A stretch of DNA of 64,000 bases. Source: Hydrocarboniphaga sp. Lineage in GTDB: Bacteria > Pseudomonadota > Gammaproteobacteria > Nevskiales > Nevskiaceae. Below the pieces are notes generated by a model. That model had not been told where the DNA came from and did no database searches. It saw only the letters and a list, made by a program, of their open reading frames with translations. Position 1 is the stretch's first letter; each line of letters begins with the position of its first letter. The position numbers were made by a program, and so were the translations under genes. This document shows, piece after piece, positions 34,967 to 42,634 of this stretch. The stretch is taken from NCBI RefSeq assembly GCF_028291725.1, contig NZ_JAQGNT010000002.1, positions 1-64,000 of the forward strand. The letters run 5' to 3'.

Positions 34967-35022
34967 GGCCACGGCTCTCTCATTTGACCGTTTGAAGCCC
35001 GGGATTTCAGCGCCTATACTAC

Positions 35023-35037
35023 TGCGAATAATTCTCA
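35023..35037 (+). promoter_or_regulatory. Fur-box-like site upstream of tonB
   Basis: TGCGAAT-A-ATTCTCA is a 7-1-7 inverted repeat differing from TGAGAAT-A-ATTCTCA at one base. It is 25 bases before the tonB start. Iron-responsive Fur repression of tonB-exbBD is well established. Confidence 0.7.
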
Positions 35038-35062
35038 GTTACGAAATGGCGCGTCGCTCTTT

Positions 35063-35731
35063 ATGGCTTCCGTTGCTGCCGCTGCTCCTGTCCCTTATCG
35101 CCCGCTCAAGGCCGCCTCGATGCTCGGCGTCGTCACTGCGCACGTGGCGGCGCTGGGCCTGGCGCTGGTCTGGGCTCACGAGTCGGTGACGCCGCCCGAG
35201 CCGGCGGTGATGTCGGTCAGCTTCGTCACCCCGGCCGCGCCGGTGAAACCGCCGGAGCCGCTGCCGCCGGCGCCGCCCGAGCCGCTGCTCAAGCCCAAAA
35301 CGAGGCCGGTGATCGCCAGTACGCGCACCACGCCGGTCGAAGACGCCATCGTGGCGCCGCCGGTAACCGAGCCCGAGCCGGAGCCGGCCGTGCCGGTCGC
35401 CGCCTACTCCGCCGCCGCCGAACCCTCGCCGCCGGGCCAGCCGGAGCCGCCGCGTTTCGACATGGCCTACCTGAGCAACCCCCAGCCCGGCTTCCCGGCG
35501 ATGTCGAAGAAGCTGCACGAAGAAGGTACCGTGGTACTGCGCGTGCATGTCAGTGCCGCGGGCGAGGCGCTGACGGTGGACGTCGCCCGGTCCAGCGGCT
35601 ACGGCCGGCTCGACGACGCGGCGCTGCGTGCGGTGCGCAAATGGAAGTTCGTGCCGTCGAAGCGCGGCGACACGCCGGTCGACGGCATCGCGATGGTGCC
35701 GATGGTTTTCTCGTTGAAAAAAACCGCCTGA
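35063..35731 (+). CDS. tonB: TonB energy-transduction protein
   Basis: 222 aa. A single N-terminal membrane helix (SMLGVVTAHVAALGLALVW) is followed by a Pro/Glu-rich periplasmic spacer (residues about 55-120). The C-terminal TonB fold is GFPAMSKKLHEEGTVVLRVHVSAAGEALTVDVARSSGYGRLDDAALRAVRKWKFVP. It transmits proton-motive force to outer-membrane receptors such as the one at 42635-44980. It heads tonB-exbB-exbD under a Fur-like site. The ATG at 35063 is used because an earlier ATG at 35046 is out of frame. Confidence 0.95.
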   Translation: MASVAAAAPVPYRPLKAASMLGVVTAHVAALGLALVWAHESVTPPEPAVMSVSFVTPAAPVKPPEPLPPAPPEPLLKPKTRPVIASTRTTPVEDAIVAPPVTEPEPEPAVPVAAYSAAAEPSPPGQPEPPRFDMAYLSNPQPGFPAMSKKLHEEGTVVLRVHVSAAGEALTVDVARSSGYGRLDDAALRAVRKWKFVPSKRGDTPVDGIAMVPMVFSLKKTA

Positions 35732-35792
35732 TCCGGCGCCCGAAGCTTTTCGTCCCGTATCACCACAGCACAACCGAAGGAATCGCCGCCGC

Positions 35793-36515
35793 ATGGAAAC
35801 GCAGAGTCTGGGTATCGGTCACTTCATCGGGCAGGCGGATGGCGTCGCGCATTTTCTGCTCGGCTTCCTGCTGCTGATGTCGATCGCGAGCTGGTATCTG
35901 ATCGTCAGCAAGAGCATCCGCAACGCGATCGAGCGCCGCCGCAGCACACAGTTCCTGGATTTTTTCTGGAACGCGAAAGACCTGATCGAAGTGCAGGAGC
36001 GCGTCGTCAGGGAGCACCCGGAAGAGCCGTTCTCGCACCTGGCGCATCACGCGATCTTTGCCCGCGAACATCACGCACGCTTCGGCGTGAGCCGTCTTGA
36101 AGATGCTGGCAGCGCGGCGGAATTCCTGACGCGCACGATCCGCAAAGTCATCGACGAAGAAACCGCGAAAGTCGAGAACGGCCTGACGATCCTGGCCTCG
36201 GTCGGCTCCACCGCACCGTTCCTGGGTCTGTTCGGCACGGTCTGGGGCATCTACCACGCGCTGGTTGCGATCGGCATGTCCGGCAGCGGCTCGCTGGACA
36301 AAGTAGCGGGGCCGGTCGGCGAGTCGCTGATCATGACGGCCGTGGGTCTGGCAGTCGCGATTCCGGCGGTGCTTGGCTACAACTTTCTGGTGCGCTCCAA
36401 TCGTGTGCTGCTGGCGCGGCTCGACACCTTCGCGCATGACCTCTACGCCTTCCTGACCACCGGCACGCAATTCGCCGCGACGCCGGTCGTGCGCGCCGTC
36501 AACAAGGGAGCCTGA
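35793..36515 (+). CDS. exbB: ExbB, proton channel subunit
   Basis: 240 aa, MotA/TolQ/ExbB family. Three membrane segments are visible: VAHFLLGFLLLMSIASWYLIVSK, then TILASVGSTAPFLGLFGTVWGIYHALVAI and LIMTAVGLAVAIPAVLGYNFLV. The conserved APFLGLFGTVWG and GLAVAIPA motifs are present. It forms the pentameric channel that powers TonB. It overlaps neither neighbour; exbD follows one base after the stop. Confidence 0.96.
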   Translation: METQSLGIGHFIGQADGVAHFLLGFLLLMSIASWYLIVSKSIRNAIERRRSTQFLDFFWNAKDLIEVQERVVREHPEEPFSHLAHHAIFAREHHARFGVSRLEDAGSAAEFLTRTIRKVIDEETAKVENGLTILASVGSTAPFLGLFGTVWGIYHALVAIGMSGSGSLDKVAGPVGESLIMTAVGLAVAIPAVLGYNFLVRSNRVLLARLDTFAHDLYAFLTTGTQFAATPVVRAVNKGA

Positions 36516-36516
36516 C

Positions 36517-36942
36517 ATGGCCTTCGGCAGCTTCGGGCACAAGCCCAATGCGACACCGATGACCGAGATCAACATGGTGCCCTTGATCGACGTGATGCTG
36601 GTGCTGCTGGTGATCTTCATCATCACCGCGCCGCTGCTGACCAATTCGGTGAAGATCAATCTGCCGCAGGCAAGCTCGGAACCAACCCAGGTCGAGCCCG
36701 ACAAGATCGACTTCGCGATCGACGACAAGGGCCAGATCTTCTGGAACGGCGAGGCGATCACGATGGCGGTCGCGACGACGCGCCTGCAGGAAGCCGGCAA
36801 GAAAGAACCGACGCCGGAGCTGCATGTGCGCGCCGATCGCGAGACGCGCTACCAGGTGCTGGCGCAGGTGATGGCGGAGGCGGCGAAGGCCGGCGTCACC
36901 AAGCTCGGCTTCGTATCCGATCCGGCGGCGGCCAAGCCGTAG
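36517..36942 (+). CDS. exbD: ExbD, TonB complex subunit
   Basis: 141 aa. One membrane helix holds the essential Asp: TEINMVPLIDVMLVLLVIFIITAPLLT (Asp about residue 25). It is followed by a periplasmic domain ending AEAAKAGVTKLGFVSDP. Normal ExbD length. Last gene of the operon; two palindromic elements follow, which likely serve as the convergent terminator region. Confidence 0.96.
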   Translation: MAFGSFGHKPNATPMTEINMVPLIDVMLVLLVIFIITAPLLTNSVKINLPQASSEPTQVEPDKIDFAIDDKGQIFWNGEAITMAVATTRLQEAGKKEPTPELHVRADRETRYQVLAQVMAEAAKAGVTKLGFVSDPAAAKP

Positions 36943-36957
36943 TTCCAATCTGCAACG

Positions 36958-37023
36958 GTAGGAGCGGGTCATACCCGCGACTGTGCCGGTGGGGCCTCAG
37001 TCGCGGGTATGACCCGCTCCTAC
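36958..37023. repeat. Family B palindromic element after exbD
   Basis: The same arms as at 23711 (GTAGGAGCGGGTCATACCC and its reverse complement), with the loop differing in the middle. It directly abuts the family A element at 37028. Confidence 0.85.
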
Positions 37024-37027
37024 AGCC

Positions 37028-37107
37028 GTAGGTCGGCAATCCCTTGCCGACGTGAGGCCTCGAATACACGTTGACCGTACACCTCGGCAACGGGATTGCC
37101 GACCTAC
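37028..37107. repeat. Family A palindromic element after exbD
   Basis: The GTAGGTCGGCAATCCCTTGCC arm is followed after about 32 bases by a right arm with one or two changes (CTCGGCAACGGGATTGCCG). It lies between the convergent ends of exbD and the flavodoxin reductase. Confidence 0.8.
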
Positions 37108-37115
37108 GGGGCCGA

Positions 37116-38570
37116 TCAATACACGTCACGACGATAACGCCCCGACTCGCGCAGATGCTCGACGCCCGCTGCCCCCAGTATCTCGTGCAGTGCATCGTCG
37201 ACACCGGTTGCCATGCCTTGCGCGCTGCCGCAGACGTAGATCGCGGCGCCTCGCTCGAGCCATTCACGCAGCGCAGGCGCGCGAGCGCGGAGGCGATCCT
37301 GCACGTACTCGTGGCGCTCGCCGTCGCGCGAGAACACCAGGTCGAGCTGCTTCAGCGCGCCTTGGCCGTGCCAGGCCAACAACTCTTCGCGGTAATAGAA
37401 ATCGTGCTCGGCGTTGCGCTCGCCGAAGATCAGCCAGTTGTCGTGAGCGCCACTCGCGATGCGTGATTTCAGCAACGCGCGCAGCCCCGCAAGCCCGGTG
37501 CCGTTGCCGATCAGAATCACCGGACGCGCATCGTCCGGCGCGTGGAAGCTGCTGTTCGAGCGCAGCAGCGCCGGCAGCGTGCCGCCGATCTCGCCGCTCT
37601 GCGTCAGCCAGCTCGAGCCGACGCCGAGACTGCCATCGGCGCGGCGTGTCTGACGGACCAGCAGGTGCACGCCACCGTCGGATGGCAGCGAGGCGATCGA
37701 GTAATCGCGCAGTACCGGCGGATCGCCCGGCAGCTGCAGCGCGAGCACGTCGCCCGCTTCCCAGCCGGCCTCCCAGCCGGAGTTTCCCGATACCGGCGCC
37801 AGCGCGATGTGAAAGCACGGCGCGCCCGCACTCCCGGGGTTGAGCAACCGACGTTCGATCAGCTGCCATTGCCGAACCTCTGGCTGCCGCCAGTGATCCA
37901 GTGCATGGCCGGCGAATACGCCGAGCTGGCTGCGCCATAGCGCCAGCGCCGCCGGGTCCGCGTTGTTGACATCGATACGAGCGAACAACGGCTTTGCGCC
38001 CTGCTCCTGCAGCCACTCGTCGAGCCGACGGCCCCAGGCGCAGAACTGCGAATACTCGCGATCACCCAGCGCCAGCAGCGCGTAGCGCAGCTCGCCGAGT
38101 TCCGGCGCCTCCATCATCACCTGGCGGATGAAGCGTAGCGCGGCGTCCGGCGGATCGCCCTCGCCGGTGGTGCTGGCGATGAACAGCGCACGCCGCGCAG
38201 TGCCCAGCATCGCCGCATCGAGCAGCTCGAGCGCGACCAGCTGGGCAGGAACGTTCACCGCCTGCAGCGCATCGGCGGTCTGCCGGGCGATCTGTTCGGC
38301 GTGCCCGGTCTGGCTCGAATGAATCACCAGAACCGCATCGCCGGCCTGCGAGTTGCGCTGCCGATCGCGTCGCGAACGACGCCAGCCCAGCAGCCCGAAC
38401 AGCATCAGGTAAAACGTCACGCTGCCTGCGGTGACCAGCAACCGCCGGCTCCCCGGATCGCGCCATTCAAAACGAGCGGGCTGCAGCGAGAACAGCAGCA
38501 CCGCGATCACGGCGAGCATCGCCAGCAACAGGCCGGTCACCGCCGCGACCCAGGCGCCCGATCGCTTCAT
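37116..38570 (-). CDS. Membrane-anchored flavodoxin/NADPH reductase (sulfite reductase flavoprotein-like)
   Basis: 484 aa from ATG 38570. Two N-terminal membrane helices (WVAAVTGLLLAMLAVIAVLLF and LLVTAGSVTFYLMLFGLLGW) are followed by a flavodoxin domain (VLVIHSSQTGHAEQIARQTADAL, then FIASTTGEGDPPDA). Next come an FAD-binding domain (LRDYSIASLP) and an NAD(P)H domain (VILIGNGTGLAGLRALL, ending AAIYVCGSAQGMATGVDDAL). It probably passes electrons from NADPH across or into the membrane for iron-siderophore reduction. A longer start was rejected because this ATG is 4 bases after the apbE stop. Confidence 0.88.
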   Translation of the reverse strand: MKRSGAWVAAVTGLLLAMLAVIAVLLFSLQPARFEWRDPGSRRLLVTAGSVTFYLMLFGLLGWRRSRRDRQRNSQAGDAVLVIHSSQTGHAEQIARQTADALQAVNVPAQLVALELLDAAMLGTARRALFIASTTGEGDPPDAALRFIRQVMMEAPELGELRYALLALGDREYSQFCAWGRRLDEWLQEQGAKPLFARIDVNNADPAALALWRSQLGVFAGHALDHWRQPEVRQWQLIERRLLNPGSAGAPCFHIALAPVSGNSGWEAGWEAGDVLALQLPGDPPVLRDYSIASLPSDGGVHLLVRQTRRADGSLGVGSSWLTQSGEIGGTLPALLRSNSSFHAPDDARPVILIGNGTGLAGLRALLKSRIASGAHDNWLIFGERNAEHDFYYREELLAWHGQGALKQLDLVFSRDGERHEYVQDRLRARAPALREWLERGAAIYVCGSAQGMATGVDDALHEILGAAGVEHLRESGRYRRDVY

Positions 38571-38574
38571 GACT

Positions 38575-39612
38575 TCAGGAATCGAGCAGTGCGAGCCAGG
38601 CGCTGCTGGCAAATTCGTCGGTGTTCGCAACATCCTGGCGACGCCGGACGACGAACAACGCGGCGATGCCGTGACGCTCGGCGAATGCCATTCCGTCCTG
38701 CAAGCCGAGCACGGTCAAGGCGGTGGCCAGCGCGTCGGCCTGCATGCACTGCGCATGCAGCACAGTCACCGATGCCGGCGCCGCGCGCACCGGCCGGCCG
38801 TTGCGCGGGTCCAGCGTATGCGCGTAGCGCCGCGAGTCGCGCTCGAAATAGCGGCGGTAATCGCCCGAGGTGGCGATCGACAGGCCGTCGAGTCCGACGA
38901 TCCAGCGGCCGGCATCCGATTCAGTATCGGGCACGCTTTCGACCTCGACCCACCACGGCGATCCGTCGGGCTTGCAGCCCTGGCCGCGAAGCTCGCCGCC
39001 GACTTCGACCAGATAATGATGAACCCCGGCACGCTCGACACAGGCGGCAACGCGGTCGACGCCGTAGCCTTTGGCGATCGAGGACAGATCCAGATACAGG
39101 CCGCCGGGCTGCAGCGCGATGCGGCGCTCGGCGTCGATCAGCAGCCGCGACCAGCCGACACGCTGCAATGCGGAGCGGATTTCGACGTCGGACGGAAGCT
39201 CGTCGCGCGGCTCGCCCGGACCAAAGCCCCAGCAATTCACCAGCGCGCCCGCGGTGATGTCGTAGGCGCCCGCCGTTTGCTGCGCCAGATCCTGCGCGCA
39301 GTTCAGCACCGTGAACATGCCTTCGGGCAAGGCGAGCCAGCTGCCTGCCTCCGCCGCGTTGAAACGCGACAGATCCGAGCCCGCATCCCAGGTGCTCATC
39401 TGCGCGACGACTTCATCGAGCGCGGCCTGGACCGAGCGCTGCAGCGATACCAGATCGACACGATCGTCCAACGCGCAGCGCAGACTCCAGCTCGTGCCCA
39501 TGGTCTGGCCCTGCAGAGCGTACAGGCGCGTGCCGCTCCCGGGCCCGGCTTCCGCCGCAGCACTGAACTGCAGCGGCAGCAGAACACGGTTTGGACTAGG
39601 GCCTGTTGACAT
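38575..39612 (-). CDS. apbE: ApbE-type FMN transferase
   Basis: 345 aa. Family motifs are GQTMGTSWSLR, DLSRFNAAEAGSWLALP, AGAYDITAGALVNCWGFG, LDLSSIAKGYGVDRVAACVERAG, YLVEVGGELRGQG and SGDYRRYFERDSRRYAHTLDPRNGRPV. ApbE attaches FMN covalently to Thr/Ser of periplasmic or membrane redox proteins. It lies between DUF4198 and the flavodoxin reductase in the iron-reduction gene run. The ATG at 39612 is chosen because farther-upstream codons fall within a palindromic element. Confidence 0.92.
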   Translation of the reverse strand: MSTGPSPNRVLLPLQFSAAAEAGPGSGTRLYALQGQTMGTSWSLRCALDDRVDLVSLQRSVQAALDEVVAQMSTWDAGSDLSRFNAAEAGSWLALPEGMFTVLNCAQDLAQQTAGAYDITAGALVNCWGFGPGEPRDELPSDVEIRSALQRVGWSRLLIDAERRIALQPGGLYLDLSSIAKGYGVDRVAACVERAGVHHYLVEVGGELRGQGCKPDGSPWWVEVESVPDTESDAGRWIVGLDGLSIATSGDYRRYFERDSRRYAHTLDPRNGRPVRAAPASVTVLHAQCMQADALATALTVLGLQDGMAFAERHGIAALFVVRRRQDVANTDEFASSAWLALLDS

Positions 39613-39651
39613 GGAATCGGTCGCTGCGCCGGCCCCAAAGAGGCTGCAGTC

Positions 39652-39730
39652 GTAGGTCGGCAATCCCTTGCCGACGTGAGACCAAAATTGCGCATTGACC
39701 GTACATGTCGGCAAGGGATTGCCGACCTAC
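39652..39730. repeat. Family A palindromic element between apbE and DUF4198 genes
   Basis: Perfect arms GTAGGTCGGCAATCCCTTGCC... and its reverse complement. Situated inside the iron-reduction gene run, it splits the operon between the apbE and DUF4198 genes. Confidence 0.85.
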
Positions 39731-39780
39731 GAGACGCTGCCCCACTGGTTTCATCATCGGTGCGGCTGCGGCAGACTTGC

Positions 39781-40617
39781 TCAGGGCGCCAGCACCTCGA
39801 AAATGCCGGTATAGCTGGAGCGGCGTTCCTTGGCGGGCTTGTCGGCCTTGCTGTCGGTGACCGACGCCGACAGCCAGTAAAGGCCGGGACTCGGCCACTG
39901 GATGCTGAGCTGGCCCTTGTCGTCGCTCTTCAGCTCGATCGCATCGACGGCGTCGCGATACTGCCTGCGATCGGCGATGACTTCGACGTCGACACTCTTC
40001 GCCGGCTTGCCGTCGATCAGCAGCTGGAACACCGCGGCTTCACCGGCATACAGGTCATTGAACGCGGTGACCGGCACCAGCTCCAGACCCTTGCCGCTCG
40101 GCTTGCATGCGCCATCGCTGGGTTTGCCGGCCGTGACGTAGGTTTCCAGCCGGCCGATCGACTGGCTGACTTTCAGATCCTTGGCCTTCGCCGGCACTTC
40201 CTTGGCAAAACCTTCGGCCGTGAACGGCTGGCCGCGCGGCGGCCAGCGCCGGGTCTGGCCGTTGTCGTCCCAGCTCGCCATCGTGCCGCTGTTGAGCACC
40301 GCGATCTTGTAGGTGCCGGCCTGCGTCAGCTGCAGATCGAACACGCTGCGCAGCTTGCCGGTGGCGGCGTTCTCGGGCTGCACGGTGCTGCCGTCCGGCG
40401 CAGTGATCAGCAGATTGTCGAGCCGGAGCGGGTTGTGATCCTTGATGAAAGGATCGGTCGAGGTGGCGGCGTCGAATGTCACCCACTGACCGACCGCGAG
40501 CACCGTCTTGGACGGCTCGATCCAACCTTTGTGGGCCTCTGCGGCCAAGGGCATCAGCAGCGCGATCACAGCGCCGACGGCGGTAGTTTTCATAGTGCGG
40601 CTACACATGGAGATCAT
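39781..40617 (-). CDS. DUF4198 periplasmic protein
   Basis: 278 aa from ATG 40617 (AGGA ribosome site 8 bases before), with a signal peptide (AVGAVIALLMPLAAEA). HKGWIEPSKTVLAVGQWVTFDAATS at the mature N-terminus and a beta-sandwich C-terminus (GLYWLSASVTDSKADKP...RRSSYTGIFEVLAP) are typical of DUF4198, often encoded with TonB receptors and metal uptake. The role is thought to be metal- or siderophore-related but is not defined. An internal ATG at 40593 is an alternative start. Confidence 0.85.
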   Translation of the reverse strand: MISMCSRTMKTTAVGAVIALLMPLAAEAHKGWIEPSKTVLAVGQWVTFDAATSTDPFIKDHNPLRLDNLLITAPDGSTVQPENAATGKLRSVFDLQLTQAGTYKIAVLNSGTMASWDDNGQTRRWPPRGQPFTAEGFAKEVPAKAKDLKVSQSIGRLETYVTAGKPSDGACKPSGKGLELVPVTAFNDLYAGEAAVFQLLIDGKPAKSVDVEVIADRRQYRDAVDAIELKSDDKGQLSIQWPSPGLYWLSASVTDSKADKPAKERRSSYTGIFEVLAP

Positions 40618-40637
40618 CGTACTTGTCCTGTTCGGCA

Positions 40638-41228
40638 TCATGGTTTCAGCAGCAGGCTGACGCCGCCGAGTTCGCTCTTGCCTTGCGTTTTCAGCGGCGT
40701 TTCCGCTGCAACCGGCCATTCGAACGGGATATCGACGAGTTCGCGGCCGCCGTCTTCACGCGCCGCCTCGACCAGCAGCTTGTACTTGCCGGGCGCGAGT
40801 TCGGCCAGCGGCGCCTTGCCGACCGTGAAGCTGAACTTCTGCTCACCGACCGGGCGCGTCGCGCCGCTGACGCCGTCGATCGGCACACTGATTTCGCGGC
40901 CGCTGCGGCGCCACCATTGGCGCAGATCCGGCAGCCACTTGGTGCCGCCTTCACCACCCGCCATCGACTTGTTTTCGGCTGGCTTGCCAGCGTCCGCCGG
41001 CGGAGCACCGCCCGGGCCGGGACCGCCGCCGCGCTTCTGCGAGTACCACAGCGCCAGATTGCCGGCGACACTGTGATCTTCACGCTCCAGCCAGACCGCG
41101 ACGTAAGGGCGGTGATATTCGGCAACATCGAGCTGCGGAATCTGCACGCTGATATCGAGGTCGGCGGCCAGCACTGCCGGCGCCGCGGCGAAGCTGCAGA
41201 TCGCCAGGAAAAATGGGGGGTGTTTCAT
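40638..41228 (-). CDS. DUF2271 periplasmic protein
   Basis: 196 aa with a signal peptide (FFLAICSFAAAPAVLA). Mature sequence DLDISVQIPQLDVAEYHRPYVAVWLEREDHSVAGNLALWYSQKR, then WLPDLRQWWRRSG, then IDGVSGATRPVGEQKFSF, then GKYKLLVEAARE match DUF2271. The SGATRP segment resembles the FMN attachment motif (SGATxx) recognised by ApbE, so it may be a flavin-carrying electron shuttle. That is an inference. It is 20 bases before the DUF4198 gene. Confidence 0.85.
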   Translation of the reverse strand: MKHPPFFLAICSFAAAPAVLAADLDISVQIPQLDVAEYHRPYVAVWLEREDHSVAGNLALWYSQKRGGGPGPGGAPPADAGKPAENKSMAGGEGGTKWLPDLRQWWRRSGREISVPIDGVSGATRPVGEQKFSFTVGKAPLAELAPGKYKLLVEAAREDGGRELVDIPFEWPVAAETPLKTQGKSELGGVSLLLKP

Positions 41229-41249
41229 CGTTGAAGGAACTCGATTGCG

Positions 41250-41891
41250 TTAGTGGATAAACAGCAACGCCAGCAGCAGCGGGATCAGCAGACCCAGGCC
41301 GGTCAACGGCCAGGTGCTCGGCCGCCGCGATGCGTGCAGTTGCAACAGGAACAGGCCAGTGACCGAGAAGATCAGGCAGGCCACCGCGAAAACGTCGATG
41401 AACCAGCTCCACATCAGGCCGGTGTTGCGGCCCTTGTGCAGATCGTTGAAATAGGAAATCCAGCCGCGATCGGTGCGCTCGTAAGTGGTCTCGCCGGTTT
41501 GCAGATCGACGCTCAGCCAGGCGTCGCCACCGGGCCGCGGCATCGACAGATACACCTCGTCTTCCGACCATTCCGGCGTGCCGTCGGCGCCCTGCAGCGA
41601 CCACTGCGTCGCGAACCATTGCTGCACGTCGGCCGGCAAGGCACCCGCCGCTTTGGCCGATGGACTCGCGAGTTCGGCCAGCAGCGGCGCCGGCAGCTCG
41701 CCGCGATGCTGCGTGAGCTGTGGCCTGGCCTTGATCTGCGAGGCATGATTGAGCGTGATACCGGTGGCGGCGAACAGCAGCATGCCGACCAGGCACAGCG
41801 CCGCGCTGATCCAGTGCCATTGATGCAGCTGCTTGAGCCAGAACGCGCGGCGCTGTGCGACCGCGGCCGCGTCGGCCATCGATGCGCTCAC
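41250..41891 (-). CDS. PepSY-associated membrane protein
   Basis: 213 aa. The first membrane helix ([23 protein letters not shown]) has flanking His residues; a periplasmic PepSY-like domain is followed by two C-terminal helices ([27 protein letters not shown] and [20 protein letters not shown]). Such PepSY_TM proteins are predicted heme-binding electron carriers and accompany siderophore uptake genes. The GTG start overlaps the PiuC-type stop (GTGA), indicating coupling. Confidence 0.85.
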   Translation of the reverse strand: MSASMADAAAVAQRRAFWLKQLHQWHWISAALCLVGMLLFAATGITLNHASQIKARPQLTQHRGELPAPLLAELASPSAKAAGALPADVQQWFATQWSLQGADGTPEWSEDEVYLSMPRPGGDAWLSVDLQTGETTYERTDRGWISYFNDLHKGRNTGLMWSWFIDVFAVACLIFSVTGLFLLQLHASRRPSTWPLTGLGLLIPLLLALLFIH

Positions 41892-42568
41892 AGCTCGGCC
41901 CAGCGTCTGAGCAGGTTGTGATAGACACCGGTGAGCCGGGTCATCGACGCATGCTCGGGCACGGCCTGGTTCAAGTCCTGAATCGATCGATCGAGCTCGT
42001 ACAGCAAGGCACGCTGTGCATCGTCGCGAACCATGCTCTGAACCCAGAAGAACGCGCCCAGCCGGGCTCCGCGTGTAACCGGCCGGACCTCGTGCAGACT
42101 GCTGGAAGGATAAAGAATCAGGTGCCCGGCCGGCAGCTTGACGCTGTGCGTACCGTAGGTGTCCTCGACCAGCAGTTCGCCACCGTCATACTCATCGGAC
42201 GCGGACAGAAACAGGGTTGCGGAGATATCGGTACGGACACGGTACGGTGCTTCGCGAGTCAGCCGCACCGCGGTATCGATGTGCTTGCCGAAATGCCCGC
42301 CGCTTTCATACCGGTTGAACAGCGGCGGGAAGACTTTCAAAGGCAGAGCCGCCGACGTGAACAGCGAGTTCTGCGCCAGCTGCTGCAGGATGATTTCGCC
42401 TAGCCGCCTGGCCAGCGGATGCGATTCGGTCAGCTGGCGATTGCGCTTGACCCTCGCCGCCTGGGCGCCGGCGGTAACGCGGCCGTCGTCCCAATCGGCG
42501 CCGTCGAGAGCAGCGCGCATCTGCACAAGCTGGTCGGCGTTCAGCAGCTCTGGAATCTGTACCAGCAT
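41888..42568 (-). CDS. piuC: PiuC/YbiX-type Fe(II)/2-oxoglutarate PKHD hydroxylase
   Basis: 226 aa from ATG 42568. The iron-binding triad is visible as GKHIDTAVR (His-x-Asp) and SSLHEVRPV (distal His), with the 2-oxoglutarate Arg in [15 protein letters not shown]. The sequence [21 protein letters not shown] and the length match PiuC. It is typically encoded next to catecholate-siderophore receptors and needed for iron acquisition; its substrate is not settled. Confidence 0.92.
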   Translation of the reverse strand: MLVQIPELLNADQLVQMRAALDGADWDDGRVTAGAQAARVKRNRQLTESHPLARRLGEIILQQLAQNSLFTSAALPLKVFPPLFNRYESGGHFGKHIDTAVRLTREAPYRVRTDISATLFLSASDEYDGGELLVEDTYGTHSVKLPAGHLILYPSSSLHEVRPVTRGARLGAFFWVQSMVRDDAQRALLYELDRSIQDLNQAVPEHASMTRLTGVYHNLLRRWAEL

Positions 42569-42634
42569 GGGTTCTCTCTGAAACCTCAGGGTCCTCGCCA
42601 AGCTTTGACGAGGGCCCTTCTTATCATGCGGCGT

